Source of the DNA: Lingula anatina
Lineage: Eukaryota; Brachiopoda; Lingulata; Lingulida; Lingulidae
Assembly (NCBI RefSeq): GCF_001039355.2
Contig: NW_019775136.1
Location: forward strand, 375,855 to 439,854
Length of the DNA: 64,000 nt
Direction of reading: 5' to 3'
The notes beneath the pieces were generated by a model that worked only from the letters and a program-made list of their open reading frames with translations, was not told the origin of the DNA and ran no database searches. Shown here in pieces: positions 10,301-21,070 of the stretch. How positions within the stretch are numbered: position 1 is the stretch's first letter; every line of letters starts with the position of its first letter. The position numbers and the translations under genes were made by a program.

Positions 10301-13023
10301 CCCTTGATGGAATAAACTAAAAGCTGTGATCTTTGGCCTATCGGACAACAATCAAGTAGTGACCAGAGGCCCTCTCAAAAAACCTACATGTTCTGCCAAA
10401 TTACTGTCAACCTATATAAATCAAATTATACTAATCTTCTCTGAAATATCAACAAAATAATTAGTACTGCCAAACTGGTGCATGTGTTGATAAAGTTATC
10501 ACGATGATATAAAAGCACTTGTTTTATACATGAAGCTTGATAAAATTCTCGTTCTATGATATGTTGCAACATTTATTGATGTCCAAAATCAGTTTCTTGA
10601 TGGAAAATATAGCAGTTGCATTGACACACGTTTGACTTTATCCAATTCATAGTATCCCATGAAAACATTTACGTTAAATGAAAGTGACTCGGTAGGGCCA
10701 ATAAATAACATCATATATTTTTAGAAGAGGGTGGGCAACTCCACATGGTTTTCATTGATTACTCGAAGGCTTTCGATAATGTCGGTCATTCTCCGCTGTT
10801 TAACATACTGTGAGAAATGGGATTCCCGAAACACAGTATATAGTTTTCCTGAAAAAACTTTATACTGGCCAATCTGCAGTCATCAGATGGAACAATGCAC
10901 ACAGTGACAGTTTCCGTCTAGATAAAGGTGTCAGACAAGGATGCATTCTTTCTCATCGTCTATTTAATGTGTATACAGAAAGAAATTATGAGAGAGGCAG
11001 ACATCGAAGAACTAGGTATAATATTTGAAGGAAGCAAATATTAAATATGCGTTTTGCTGATGATACTGTACTCCTGGAGAATAAAAAAGAAAAGACTGGA
11101 GAGCTTGTTGAAAAAGTATACACAGCTGGAAAGAAAAGGCAGCTGAGCATGAATGCAAATAAAACAAAATCAATGACTAATTTGTCAGAAAGCTTCAGCT
11201 TGGCCAAGTATTTGGTACAATAGGAAACAGCTTTTTCTGTTACTAACTGAAAAAATAGTGTGATCCCATGATAGTTTGACATTTCTGATACAATATTTGG
11301 ACCACGAAAGGAAAATAGTTTATTAAATGCTTATTTTATTATCATCGGGTGTATCCCCCTTTTTTTAATATTCAGTGACAAGCAAACTGTGTAAATTCAC
11401 TCAAAAAATTTAATGCTCTATACAAAAGATTATCATATTTTTCACAACGTTATACTTGTAGGAGATAAAGAATAAAACCAGTGATGATTGAATTTTCAAA
11501 GTGAGTAAAACGTTTTCACAGCTGACGCCAAAAAGGGGGCGGAACGTTGTCAAGAACAATGTTTCTCCCTTAGTTTGTAATGGACGGATGACAAAAATTG
11601 CTCACCAAATTTTTTTGCTATCTTTAAACAACTACATGTATTTACTTCACAACAGCGTAACAGTATGAAGAGGAACTATCCCCAGAAGTACAGAAGAGAT
11701 ACGAAGAGAAACTGGAGCTTAGCATTTTGGAAATTCGTCCGCACAAATTTGTCACAGATGCGTGGGTGAACGATCGAAGGAACGGCGAAAGGAATGACCA
11801 GATTATAAACCAATTCTCATTTTTAGATAATGCGATCCTTAAAACTGCTACGGAGATTCACATGTTCTGTCTTAACGGAAAAGAACGACACGAATCCATG
11901 TTGTAACACGAATAGAGTATAATTTACAAAACTATATAAAATATACATGGTACAATAAAGGTCTGTTAAGAGCTTCAATTCAACCTTTTCCCTTTTTTTC
12001 AGTATTTCTGAGATTTCTATGTATAACATTATCTATTTTAAAAAGGTAAATTGGAACAATCTGATTGGTATGTAATTACATGTACTTCAAATCAAGGTGG
12101 ACACACACATGGACTCCTTATAATGTATCTCTAATAGAACACGAGGCTTGAAACAAGAACAGTAAAATTTGAACTTATAAGGTGTGAAATATTATGTAAA
12201 GCTACTTACACATTCTTAATTCTAATGTGCGAATTTTGCCATTAATGCCTCCAGAGAAAGACCCTAAGATCCACTGATTGAATCAATAAATAATATCATG
12301 AAGATGTAGAGATGTAGAAGTATTATTAAAAAACCATTTCCCAATACTGAGGTCCCTTAGACATATCTTTTTTTTTCACCTAAAATATTATATTTATATA
12401 GAATTTTCAAATAATTAGCAGTCAGATAATTTCAATTAAAGGTAAAAAAACGCCTTATAAGGGAATTGATCTGGGTGTGACAAAATCCGTTGCATGTGAG
12501 CCCACTTTAATATGGCTACATGTATTATGCCCTATGTATAAAACAGACCTTCCTTAGTAAAATCTCAATCCTTAAGGCTGATACAAAGTCACCAGAAATT
12601 AAATTATGGGTTTGGGTGAAGCACCTGTTACACCGTGCTGCGACCACCTGGAGAACAATTTTGGTCCCCTCTTACAAATATGTACATGTAACAAAAGAAA
12701 AGGCTGCGATATTTAGAGTTCGTTGATGTATGCAGTTGATACTTAGGCCTACTATCAAATACAGCCAAAGGTCAAACTTTGAAGGACTGAGAGAAAGCAA
12801 ATGCACATGTATGTTCTTCAAGTAGTCGCGCGCCGCGTGAAACAGGAATTCAACCTGCTATTAGATGAGCGGCTGAATTTTTGAGCTCAAATTTGAATTT
12901 TGATTGAAAGCCATTACACTTACTTTCTGCGCCAGACACTTGAAGGGCATTAGTCGCGATTACACAAATCACAAACAACAGCACGTTGCAAACTTCCGTG
13001 TTGCCTTTGGTCTTTCCGTCCAT
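178..13023 (-). CDS. Gene 1: tandem paralogue, 5' part only (signal, MAM1, MAM2)
   Basis: Seven exons are inside the window: 12924-13023, 9536-9711, 8915-9151, 4796-4889, 2656-2840, 1116-1355 and 178-268. Their lengths (100, 176, 237, 94, 185, 240 and 91 nt) are identical to the first seven exons of gene 2, as are all phases. The last exon ends in phase 1 with a good gtaagt donor, so the gene must continue past position 1. The reading frame is open throughout and nothing suggests a pseudogene. It could also be a second haplotype placed in tandem by the assembler, though the divergence by eye and many unique insertions favour a real paralogue. Confidence 0.88.
635..990 (+). repeat. Degenerate TTGCAAATTTGC tandem repeat, copy A
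   Basis: About 350 bases are built from irregular repeats of words like TTGCAAATTTGCTGCAAA. They give open frames rich in LLQICCKF that are not genes. The block is absent from the matching gene 2 intron near 52.58 kb. A related block lies inverted at 43270-43548, and both share an AAATATCAGG border. Confidence 0.85.
1436..2508. repeat. Gene-1-specific block with ~160-190 bp repeats and assembly gap
   Basis: The gene 2 intron runs straight through at the matching point (TTTGATGGACAACA then AAATGTATAATCAC), so about 1.07 kb was gained here or lost there. Inside are repeated units around TGGCCCGATCATGCTGATTT (1727, 2116, 2276) with TATATGCTGAAAA, the gap 1904-2088, and a CGGCAT hexamer run at 2409-2447. 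The first 50 bases recur at 29321-29372. Part of the unit recurs at 18225-18435. Confidence 0.75.
3251..4795. other. Intron of gene 1 with dispersed repeat, copy 1
   Basis: Non-coding. About 3.25-4.01 kb aligns to the gene 2 intron near 54.6-55.2 kb. About 4.02-4.73 kb is absent from gene 2. Its core, 4205-4625, is the inverted counterpart of 6150-6575. Confidence 0.7.
4796..9711 (-). CDS. Gene 1 MAM domain 1 (3 exons)
   Basis: Exons are 9536-9711, 8915-9151 and 4796-4889. They read FTCDFETDICNLSDATDDDG, then HSCSMVKVQFWYHTRTAYY with MGAYVNMDGSKRN, then VGWWLEFDSSSFPYG and FDDIVITQEEC. The four MAM cysteines are present. The 4-kb intron between exons two and three holds two insertions not found in gene 2 (7343-7934 and 7954-8828), and a dispersed repeat occurs inverted on both sides of the third exon. 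Confidence 0.92.
6150..6575 (+). repeat. Dispersed repeat, copy 2 (inverse of 4205-4625)
   Basis: Shared words include GATTTTTCTTAAAAGTC, AGATTTTATCGTT, AAATCTGTAATTA and CTCACCTCAAAATAGAAAGG, read as the reverse complement in 4205-4625. Both copies are missing from gene 2. Together they flank the third MAM1 exon of gene 1. Confidence 0.75.
6658..7099. mobile_element. MITE, TTAA-target family, copy in gene 1
   Basis: Terminal inverted repeats begin AGGGATAGCCACTG on the left and AGGGCTAACAACTG on the right. The flanks are TTGA and TTAA, which looks like a decayed TTAA duplication. The core TTTTCCTGGGGTAAA and TTACCAATGG matches 53195-53531 and the fragment from 16394. A TTAA target is typical of piggyBac-type elements, but no transposase is present. 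Confidence 0.7.
7343..7934. mobile_element. Harbinger-like MITE, TSD TAA
   Basis: The ends read TGGCCCAGTCACAA and, inverted, GTGGCCAGTCACAA. They are flanked by TAA at 7340-7342 and 7935-7937. Gene 2 keeps the empty site (single TAA at 57551-57553). The 3-bp TAA/TTA duplication is the hallmark of PIF/Harbinger. The GC-rich interior has palindromes of the CCTCCGATTAATCGGAGG kind. No transposase is encoded, and the open frames here are incidental. Confidence 0.82.
7954..8828. mobile_element. Non-autonomous DNA element, TIR GGCCCCGTATCTCGAAAGCT
   Basis: Inverted ends GGCCCCGTATCTCGAAAGCT extend with lower identity for more than 60 bases (GCGAGCGGGC, GCATTGCGATTCC). The flank is AG on both sides, and gene 2 has an uninterrupted site at about 57568. 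At 875 bp with no transposase, its superfamily is uncertain. A 2-bp duplication is unusual outside TA-targeting groups. Confidence 0.75.
9754..9993. mobile_element. GATC-hairpin MITE, gene 1 copy
   Basis: A long inverted repeat runs from GGGCTTATTCCCAATGAATC to its inverse near 9990, with arms containing GCTGAATGCAATCAG. The same element sits at the same place in gene 2 (58454-58670), so it inserted before the gene duplication. Confidence 0.8.
10527..11185 (+). pseudogene. LINE reverse transcriptase fragment
   Basis: Broken frames give VFIDYSKAFDNVGHSPLFNI, then SFRLDKGVRQGCILSHRLFN, then MRFADDTVLLENKKE with LSMNANKTKSM. These are the RT palm motifs of endonuclease-type LINEs, including the FADD catalytic box, resembling RTE/CR1-like elements. 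At least one frameshift and stops are present. It is absent from the gene 2 intron near 59.45-59.53 kb, so it inserted in gene 1 after duplication. Confidence 0.85.
11186..12923. other. Rest of gene 1 first intron
   Basis: No exon recognised. It aligns in stretches to gene 2 at about 59.55-60.43 kb, for example the GATCCCATGATAGT, GGTGTATCCCCC and CTGCTACGGAGATTC segments. The conservation is what a recent duplication would give, so it is not evidence of function. Confidence 0.65.
12924..13023 (-). CDS. Gene 1 exon 1: start codon and signal peptide
   Basis: ATG is at 13023-13021. The peptide begins MDGKTKGNTEVCNVLLF, continues VICVIATNALQ and ends VSGAE plus one base before gtaagt. The hydrophobic core LLFVICVIA marks a secretory signal. 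It aligns without gaps to the gene 2 signal exon. Confidence 0.87.
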
Positions 13024-15038
13024 TTTCTGCTCCTCCGCAGATCATGCAACCCTCTAAATGTCGTCGACGGATATATTCATAAAATACATTAGGGATAATA
13101 ATAAAAACAACTTGAATTATTTATTGTATTTTCACAGCCCCCTCAATATGTCAAAGTGTTTACAAAATGCTAAGGGTAGGCTAACCCCTTTCGGATACCG
13201 ATTCTTAAAATAAATTTGGGGTCGATACATGGATTCATGAGAGCGGGCCTACTTTGTGGGAAAATGCCGCACGTGTTTAAGAAGTATCATCGATTTATAT
13301 ACACATCAAATATCACTTTGTCGAGATGTTTTTTCATAGCCTTGTAGCTATTGTTCCAAAGTAGTGGGCCTTGGTTGTCAATTATTGATCCTTCGATCAT
13401 TTTTGTGCTATAATTTGGACCATTGTAAAACAAAAGACTCAGACGTGGTGTGTTATAACCCGCTAATGCACACAAAAACTACTCAACGAAGAACCGAGCC
13501 ATAAACACACCCGAAAACAAGTTAATTGGGGACTGAGCGTTTATCACCAATATATAAAAAGAAGAAATAAAGAACAAGCTGTATGTAATATATATTTTAA
13601 AAGTGATTTTTGCTGTTTTTATTATTACAACTTTCTCAATAACAGAGGGTATTTCAGTAGTAAATATTTTGTCGTCCTTTTCCCTATTTGCTGCATTGGA
13701 GGTGCCGATAAAAGTCTTGTAGGTTGCGTTGAAGATGAAGTGGCTGGAACACACGATGCGCCGCGGCAGGGGCAGACTTTGCTCTGAGTGGTTGTAAGGC
13801 GTCTCTCGCCCTCTGCTCTAATTCCAAAGAGGGCCTCTTGTACATGTATATACGCACTGGTTCGGTAGAATATTAATGACCACTTCGCTTCTCGATGGTT
13901 TGTTCATGAAAGCTAGCTTTATATAACTCTGTGCAGCATGTTACTTAGCACTCTCCGTATAGAAAAAAAATTCCTAAAAAATTCAGCAATTTTCCCCTAT
14001 CAACACGGTATACTCTTCTAGAAAAATGCTCATAATAAATGATTTGTAAACCCGTTTTCGATGGCCAAACTTAACGTTTTTACCGTCACCAGTGAAATTA
14101 AACCTGAGAATCTTTGAACTTAGAACTCCAAAATTGTGGGAACTGTTTTGGATATGGTATACCCAAGTGGTTTTGAGAAAATGTGTTGAAATCCCTCCCC
14201 TAAAAAATCATTTAAAGTTAATTATTTTTGTTTAAATTGCCTGTGCCTTTAAACTGCAGAAAAAATGTTGTGAAAGAATACGAAATAATAACGAGATAAA
14301 CATAATAAAATTTCAAGTAGACAAATTGGCAAATCAATTTCAAAGCGTAGAGTAAGTAAACATTTTCAGAGTGTCTAATGAATGCCTTTCTATATAGGCT
14401 AAAATCGTTACTTGAAAGTCTTATCAAAATAATTTATCCTTGGCCTTGACAATCTTTTTAAGACACTGACCTTAAGGTAAAATTAAACCTGAGAATCTTT
14501 GAACTTAGAACTCCACAATTGTGGGAATTGTTTTGGATATGGTATACCCAAGTGGTTTTGAGAAAATGTGTTGAAATCCCTCCCCTAAAAAAATCATTTA
14601 AAGTTAATTATTTTTGTTTAAATTGCCTGTGCCTTTAAACTGCAGAAAAAATGTTGTGAAAGAATACGAAACAATAACTAGATAGACATAATAAAATTGC
14701 AAGTAGACAAATTTGCAAATCAATTTCAAAGCGTAGAGTAAGTAAACATTTTCAGAGTGTCTAATCAATGCCTTTCTATATAGGCTAAAATCGTTACTTG
14801 AAAGTATTATCAAAATAATTTATCCTTGGCCTTGAAAATCTTTTTAAGACACTGACCTCAGTCAAATTGATTTGTCAATTATTGGGAAAAATTTATAGGC
14901 CTACTGGACTCAATAATGGAGACAGAGAGTTTGACATTTAGTTCATTTTACCTTTGTTTTGGATGCCGCTATAGGAGGGTAATTCGATTTATATACAATT
15001 TAATTAATTAGTGACCTACTTATCTGAATTTCATCAAT
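13024..15038. other. Upstream region of gene 1, duplicated at 60531-62930
   Basis: Homology with the gene 2 upstream region continues for about 2 kb and stops at TGAATTTCATCAATA (about 15,038 here, about 62,930 there). That point is the upstream edge of the tandem duplication. No exon is recognised. Promoter elements probably lie here, but none can be named. Confidence 0.7.
14096..14866. repeat. 385-bp tandem duplication upstream of gene 1
   Basis: Two copies start at AAATTAAACCTGAGAATC (about 14096 and 14481) and differ at few positions. The gene 2 upstream region has only one copy (about 62355-62760), so this duplication happened after the gene duplication, or one copy was lost there. Small open frames in both copies simply mirror each other. 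Confidence 0.85.
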
Positions 15039-16389
15039 ACAATTACATTCTGAAAGATTGTTTAGCTACTGCGAGACCATTCGCCTGTTCGACGTGACTA
15101 ACAAACCATTTCTAATGAATGAAATGAATGGCGAGAACTCGCCCCACAAAAGTCAATTGTATTAACCTGTTTCACGGGTGTGGTAAATAATAAGGAATTG
15201 TTACGAAAAACACCATAACCTTTTGCAATTAGTGTTTGACTTGTGTGCCGCAGATAATAGAATGGATTTTCGCACGTAGATCATCTTAATACCATAAGGA
15301 ATTCCAGTTCAAATCCCAAACGTCTAGCCTCATAGATCTTTCGATCAATTTTAGCAAAAAAGGTATTGATCGGTTTTTCATTCTTGCGGTCTTAATGATA
15401 ATAGTAAACTTTCATTCAAAGACTAAAGTAAAGCAGGTAGTATCTTATAAAAGTTCTACTTGTTGGAAATCTATTGAGATACTTAATTAATCGTAACTTA
15501 TAATGAAAAATTATTAAAATCTTATATACACATTTACTCTGTACTTTTCTTAATCCTTATTTTCATAAAATCAAGATGTCGCGAATTGATCTTATCTCAT
15601 GTCTGTATAGAGTAGACAAATTTTAGATAAAGCAAATTCCGTATTCAGTTAGTATTAAGCGTTTTCATTGTGTCGTTTTCAATAGTCAAAGACGGGGGAT
15701 AAGTTCGCTCTCGCCAAAAATGAAATGACACCTTCGACCTTCAACCCCATAAAAACGTGGACCATCTCCCCCAACTTGTTTAAGAAGAATGGGACAATAT
15801 CCCACAAAACAGAATTGTTTACCATGTTGAAGGCTTGTCGCGCCGTCTACAGGAGATATTTGCAGTACGCGGTAGACGCACACGCTGTTAGGCACGTGAT
15901 CTTTAACGAGCACACCCTAATGCTTATTGTGTGTGAATTTGGTGACATTTGATGGCGTCTTTTAAATTTTATAGACATTTCTTTACATCTGTAGAAGTCA
16001 CAGTGAAACAGTCGATTTGAGGGGGTACCTCATAAATTTTACTAAATGGTATAAAATGTGTATATTTTCACCACTATTTTGTATTTTTTTTAACCATTAA
16101 TCATGTTAGACACGGAAATGGGGGTGTGACAACCTTTTTGACCAATGTTGTATTTGAGAAAGAAATTTATCGGAAGTTAAAGGTTTAGCAAGGTACATGT
16201 ACCGGTAGTGAACTTTGTTTGGCCTGAACGAAATTACATGTATAAAATCAATCTAGTACATGAAAAAGCGCTTGATACATTTATTTGATTAAATGTATCA
16301 AAGTTCAATATCAAGTTGACTTTGCAAGGCTTTGGTATCGGAAAACACGATTTAGTTGCGTCAACACATGCAGCGCGGTTTAAATTACT
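15039..16389. other. Intergenic, nothing recognised
   Basis: AT-rich unique-looking sequence without a recognisable gene. Overlapping short open frames near 15.69-15.95 kb on both strands show no family signature. Confidence 0.5.
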
Positions 16390-16393
16390 TTAA

Positions 16394-16495
16394 AGGGATA
16401 ACGACTCCATGAAACAGATTTTTCCTGGGGTAAACAACAATGTTCCCATAATCACCAATGGCACCCGTTCCGACATTAAAAGTCACTGCATTGTT
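16394..16495. mobile_element. Left end of a TTAA-family MITE (truncated)
   Basis: TTTAAAGGGATAACGACTCC followed by TTTTTCCTGGGGTAAACAAC and a TCACCAATGG-like stretch matches the left half of 53195-53531. No right end is found before the Tc1 element. Confidence 0.65.
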
Positions 16496-16563
16496 TTTTA
16501 TTTTTCATGGGTGCTTTTTGTAATAATCTCTTGACAATTTTTCACTTAACTGTATTGCATATA

Positions 16564-18224
16564 CAGGGTTGCTACTTAATATGGAATATTTTTTATCATT
16601 GTTATTTTTGAGTGCTGATTAAATATTTTTTGGCTTGATTCATGAGAAAAGTATATCATTGAGTGAGAAAAATATTCAGTCTTCTATTGTGAGATATTTT
16701 GGTCAATGATATCATATCTGACATTAGATGTCATTCAAAAGAAAAGAACACCACCAGAAAACCAAATCAACAGTTTGATGTCAGTATTAACTTTAAGCTA
16801 AGATATTAAAGAAAATGATAGCCTCTGGGCAGTGATATGTTACACAGTCAAAGAAATCATTACAGTAAATCATGAAAAGTCATCAATAGCGGGTATGACC
16901 TCCAGCAGCCGCTTGCAGCGCCCTCATCCTACATGCCATACCCTGTGACACGTTTTTTAGAGTTTGGATGGGGATATCATTCCACGCAGTGATATTTGCC
17001 TGTCGCATTTCATCACTATTTACCGGCCGATGACCATAGCTTTTAATTCTCTGAGTTACTTCCGCCTACAGATTTTAATTGGGTTCATTACTGGGGAGTT
17101 TGCAGGCCAGGGCAGTTGCTGAACCCATTGGTTTTGAAGAAAACCAGTGATTCTGCGAGCCCGATGTGGGGTTGCACAGTCGTCTTGGTACACAAAGTTG
17201 TTCCTGAAGATGACTCTTACAGATCGAAGCATTGTTTGCTGTAGAATGTCTCTGTAGGAACCCTGGTTGAGGTTGCCTCCTAGAAAAACCAACTGGCTCT
17301 GGGCACCGGCATGGAATGCTCCCCAAACAGAGACGTTACCACCCCCTGCTTGCACCCTAGGTAGTACACAATCATCGTTTTATGCCTCTCGTACACGTCG
17401 GCGGACACGGATTCGACAGTCAACCTCCAAAATTCCATATCTGGCCTCATCACTGGAAACGACGTGATTCCAGGGTTTTGGCTGCAAACGCACGTGGTCC
17501 CCAGCCCATTGCAGACGTCGCTGTATATGACCTGCTGTTAACAGAGGTTTCCCTACTGGTCTTCGTGCAAAATAACCAGTTTGCTGTAATCTCTTGTTCA
17601 CAAGGGACCTTGAAACGGGCGTTTGAAAGGCATTCTGCCACTCTTTTTTGAGGACACTGGTTGTCTTTGTACGACCAGCACGGCGCACTCTTAGGAGAAG
17701 GCGATCCTGTCTTCTTGGTGTGGTACGCGGACACCCTGCTGGAAGTATTGGAGTAGGTGCCCCTGATGTAGCATTTGTTTGGAGGACTTTACTAACGGTT
17801 CCTGATAAATGTTGAATTGTCTGGCAATGGCTGTCCGTTTCTAGCCATTTTCTCTGAGAGCAAGAATCCCATAGTAAGCTGCGTTGCTTAGCTGTCAAAC
17901 CATATATTCTCTAACGTTACTGACAAGTTTCAGAGCGATCCCTTTGTTGCTTCTCTAAATACACTCCAAAGATTGACCAAACCCATGCGTTTTTATACAA
18001 GGGCAGAAATTGCCAAAAAGACCACCCCTCACATTTCTAACCACAGAACATGCAACTGCTTACATTAATTGTTTTGAAAGTTGCATGGTAATTAGGTAAC
18101 ACACCTGGCTATACACATAAAGTGACACCTCAGTTTTGGATTTAAAATAGTTGGAGAGAAATGAAATATTTTGTAGAACATTTTCTCGACAAAAAATAAT
18201 ATTCCATATTATGTGGTAACCCTG
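16564..18224 (-). mobile_element. Tc1-like transposon, complete ends, dead transposase
   Basis: Terminal inverted repeats are CAGGGTTGCTACTTAATATG on the left and CAGGGTTACCACATAATATG inverted on the right, with TA flanks at 16562-16563 and 18225-18226. Removing the element and one TA restores GCATATATGCTGAAAA, the same word found at about 2230 in another repeat. It therefore jumped into a pre-existing repeat copy. Confidence 0.92.
16889..17898 (-). pseudogene. Tc1-like transposase, inactivated
   Basis: The frame starts MTAKQRSLLWDSC, with SDEARYGI (first catalytic Asp), GGGNVSVWGAFHAG, YQDDCATPHRARRI (second Asp) and LPWPANSPVMNPIK. The end is MRALQAAAGGHTRY, the usual Tc1 C-terminus. An in-frame TAA at 17380-17382 replaces what looks like a Tyr codon. 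The third catalytic residue, normally the E of NPIE, is K, and a stop follows soon after (near 17054). Length and layout are those of a DD34E transposase of about 335 residues. Confidence 0.9.
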
Positions 18225-18435
18225 TATGCTGAAAAAAAACAAAAAAACAGCACAACTTTGAGAAAAATGATCCAATCAAGTCGATTTTCGAACTTTGCCT
18301 GTATTTTACTTATATTCATCATTTTGTAAATGTGAAGACAAAAGGTCAAACGGTTTTCCAATTATCATGTTATCTCTGAAAGTGCACGGCGACGACGGTT
18401 ATATGTACAGACACAATGTTCCTATACATAATAAA
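18225..18435. repeat. Right part of a dispersed repeat interrupted by the Tc1 element
   Basis: TATGCTGAAAAA, ATTTTCGAACTTTGCCTG, AAAGTGCACGGCGACGACGG and TATATGTACAGACACA follow the order seen at 2230-2505. The left side before the Tc1 insertion (ACTGTATTGCATA) matches ACTGTGTTGCATA near 1840. Confidence 0.75.
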
Positions 18436-18941
18436 CAGCCGGAAATAAGGTATTATTCATTTAACTCAGCCAACTTTTAAAGCGGACAGCTCTGTACGTT
18501 TCTTCCAACGCATACAAATTACTGGAAATTTCTAATACACTTAAAGTAAAATCTTCATGCCAAAGACAACTTCAAAAAATGTGCCGTGGTGCATTTTTAA
18601 ATTTTACAATGCGAAACTATAGGGTAGCATTTGGTCGGGTTCTGTGGCAATAGTTGGATATGTATACTTACTTAAAATCCATCTTTAAATATTAAAAAAG
18701 GCAATCAATAAAGCAAAGGGTTTGGTTGTTTTTTTCTACCAATTAAGCGGCTATTGATATAAGTAAACCGACCTTTAAAGCCCTCAGTTGTTAATTGTCA
18801 TGAAAGCGCTTTGAATTTCTCGATAAAATCTACTACCTGTCGTATAAGCCGTGTTGACGATTTTCATGAACGGGTTCAGAATGACCCGACAAGTTTATGA
18901 AAGAAGTTCACAAATTAATTTATTGATTTTCCTTTTGAACA

Positions 18942-19169
18942 ATGCACTACTGCCTTTTCGCTACTAATAAGGATAAAATTACGAGACGACCGCCGATCGT
19001 TGTTTACGACGCACAGACCGCCAATCAATTTATACGGGACACACTGGCAGCCTTCATAGCGGACGCCGGACAGGGTGTTACGGTCCTCGGCGTGGGGGGA
19101 AGGCTAGATGACTGCCGATCGGTCTATACAGCGCACAGGTCGGCCCCTGGGTGTCTCGCCTTGTTGTAA
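18942..19169 (+). CDS. GC-rich 75-codon open frame, unknown
   Basis: The frame contains ITRRPPIVVYDAQTANQF, DTLAAFIADAGQGVTV and LGVGGRLDDCRSVY. It is visibly more GC-rich than its flanks. No family is recognised, and no ribosomal or splice context supports it. It could be a fragment of a mobile element or of horizontally acquired DNA. Confidence 0.15.
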   Translation: MHYCLFATNKDKITRRPPIVVYDAQTANQFIRDTLAAFIADAGQGVTVLGVGGRLDDCRSVYTAHRSAPGCLALL

Positions 19170-19382
19170 GGTGGACTAAGTTTGATTTTATTTGATAATA
19201 ATAATAGTAATAATAATAAACTATTCTGGCTTATGTCGTTTTTCTTATATTTATTTGCTAGGATCGTTTGATTGGGTGTGGGTGTGGGTGTTTGGGGGAA
19301 AAGGTTGAGGAGGTGGAAAGGAGGGTCCTTGGGTCTCCCTTTGTTGTTTGAAGTAAAAATTTTAATTTCATTGAATTTTTCA

Positions 19383-19523
19383 ATAACGATTCTGATGCCT
19401 AGAAACCAGTGTCGTTTTTAAAAAACGATTCTGACAACCAGAAACCAGTGACGTTTATTAAAAATCGATTCTGGCAACCAGAAACTAGTGTCTTAAAAAA
19501 AAAAACGATTCTGAGAAGCCAGG
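19383..19523. repeat. Tandem repeat, ~38-42 bp unit, about 3.5 copies
   Basis: The unit is near AACGATTCTGACAACCAGAA followed by ACCAGTGTCGTTTTTAAA. Copies are imperfect with A-run length changes. Confidence 0.8.
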
Positions 19524-21070
19524 ATAGTTTTTGCGAAGGGAAACAGGATGGAGGGACAGGCGACTGGCGATTAGGTCTACCACGACCAGATTACTTAAAC
19601 CTCGGACGCTGTGCTAAATTAATATTATGCTCACATCCCCGGCCATTGCTCTTGCCATCTTTTTTCTCTATTTTGTATTGTGGCTGCGTGCTCATTTAAT
19701 TTTTTATTGTTACTTTCCCCCATTTTGTAACTTAGTATCATATTACATTCCGTCATTATAATAGATGACAATGTCAGTCATGGACTTACAAGGTATTTCT
19801 TATTTGATTTTGAGCAAGAACTGAGCTTCGTTGTGCTTGTGAACATTTGGCTACATAAATAGTTTTACAAACGTCACGGAGGCAAAGTCAGACTTGTAAT
19901 TATAGTAAAAAGTTTAAAGGCAGAGGGGGTTTTGGCGAAATAAAAAAAAATTGTTACTAATGACTAAACAGTGTTTAATATGTTTTTACAAAAGGCTTTA
20001 AATTTTGGAGGTAGAAATTGTTTTGGACAGAGCGTTTTGATTAGACAACGTGATATTGGCATAAGACATAAAATGAGAAATTTCAAAATTACGTTCAAAC
20101 ATCATTTGCAAATTAGCGCTAGTGATTCGCCCCCTTTGCCTTGAAATGGCTGCTTTCATAATCAGTCACGCAGTAAGCAGTGTAACTATTAACTAGGTCA
20201 CATACTTCAATGGATCGGAATATTAAATTTTATGGTATTATTTGTAAAAACATACCAAAATTAGAAAAGGAAGTCACCTTTATGCAGTTCTTTAATTTTC
20301 AATTGTGACTATTTTGCTGTACTATAATTATGACACATAATTTTATTGAAAACCATTCACTCAATTTCAACAGCCAAAATTTGAAAAGAGCCATTCCACA
20401 AAATTTTTCCCATCTTGAATATTTCGTATGTATTTACTGCCACTACTAATTCTACCGATATAGTTTAAAATTCTGTGTAGGTAACATGAGGCACAACTGC
20501 AATTTTTACCTAATGAGATGCGCGTAATGAGACAAAGGAGGCATGGAGGGCACAAAATATCACGTGGGGAAGATATTGGTGGATGGCAAAACCATGTTCA
20601 ACATGCAGGCGTCAAACCCATTTTAACGCATCAAAGATAAGTTATAGACAAATACCTAAAGCCATTGCTTTAGAACGTTTCGTTGAATCGGTTTTAAAAA
20701 ACTGAAATATCCATATACTTAGTATACTGCATGACCGCCTGGCATCCACACCCTGGTCACTCAGAACTGAGGAAGAAGTGGCATCTCTGCCAAGGTTTCA
20801 GGTTTCAAGGGATCCATCGTGGTAGGAGGCAGGAAGAACCGCCTTTTCTATTTATTAATTACCATAATTTGACAGACAAAATTTGATTAACAATGTAATA
20901 AAAAAGTAATGCACATGGAGCTTTTGTTTCCCGCATATTTCAAAATACACTAGATTAATTTAATTAAATCAAACTTCAGACCCTTACACACCTCAAAATA
21001 ATTATGGCATTAATAATGATTATGCAGGTCACTGGCTATCCTTATATGGTCAACTGCATGCTGCAATCTA
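19524..21070. other. Intergenic, nothing recognised
   Basis: AT-rich sequence with only short spurious open frames. No domain, RNA gene or clear repeat structure seen. Confidence 0.5.

Noticed and set aside
14218-14813. Two similar 69-codon open frames on the minus strand (14218-14427 and 14604-14813)
   Set aside because: They are the two copies of the 385-bp tandem duplication. The likeness reflects recent DNA duplication, and no domain or splice context supports a gene.
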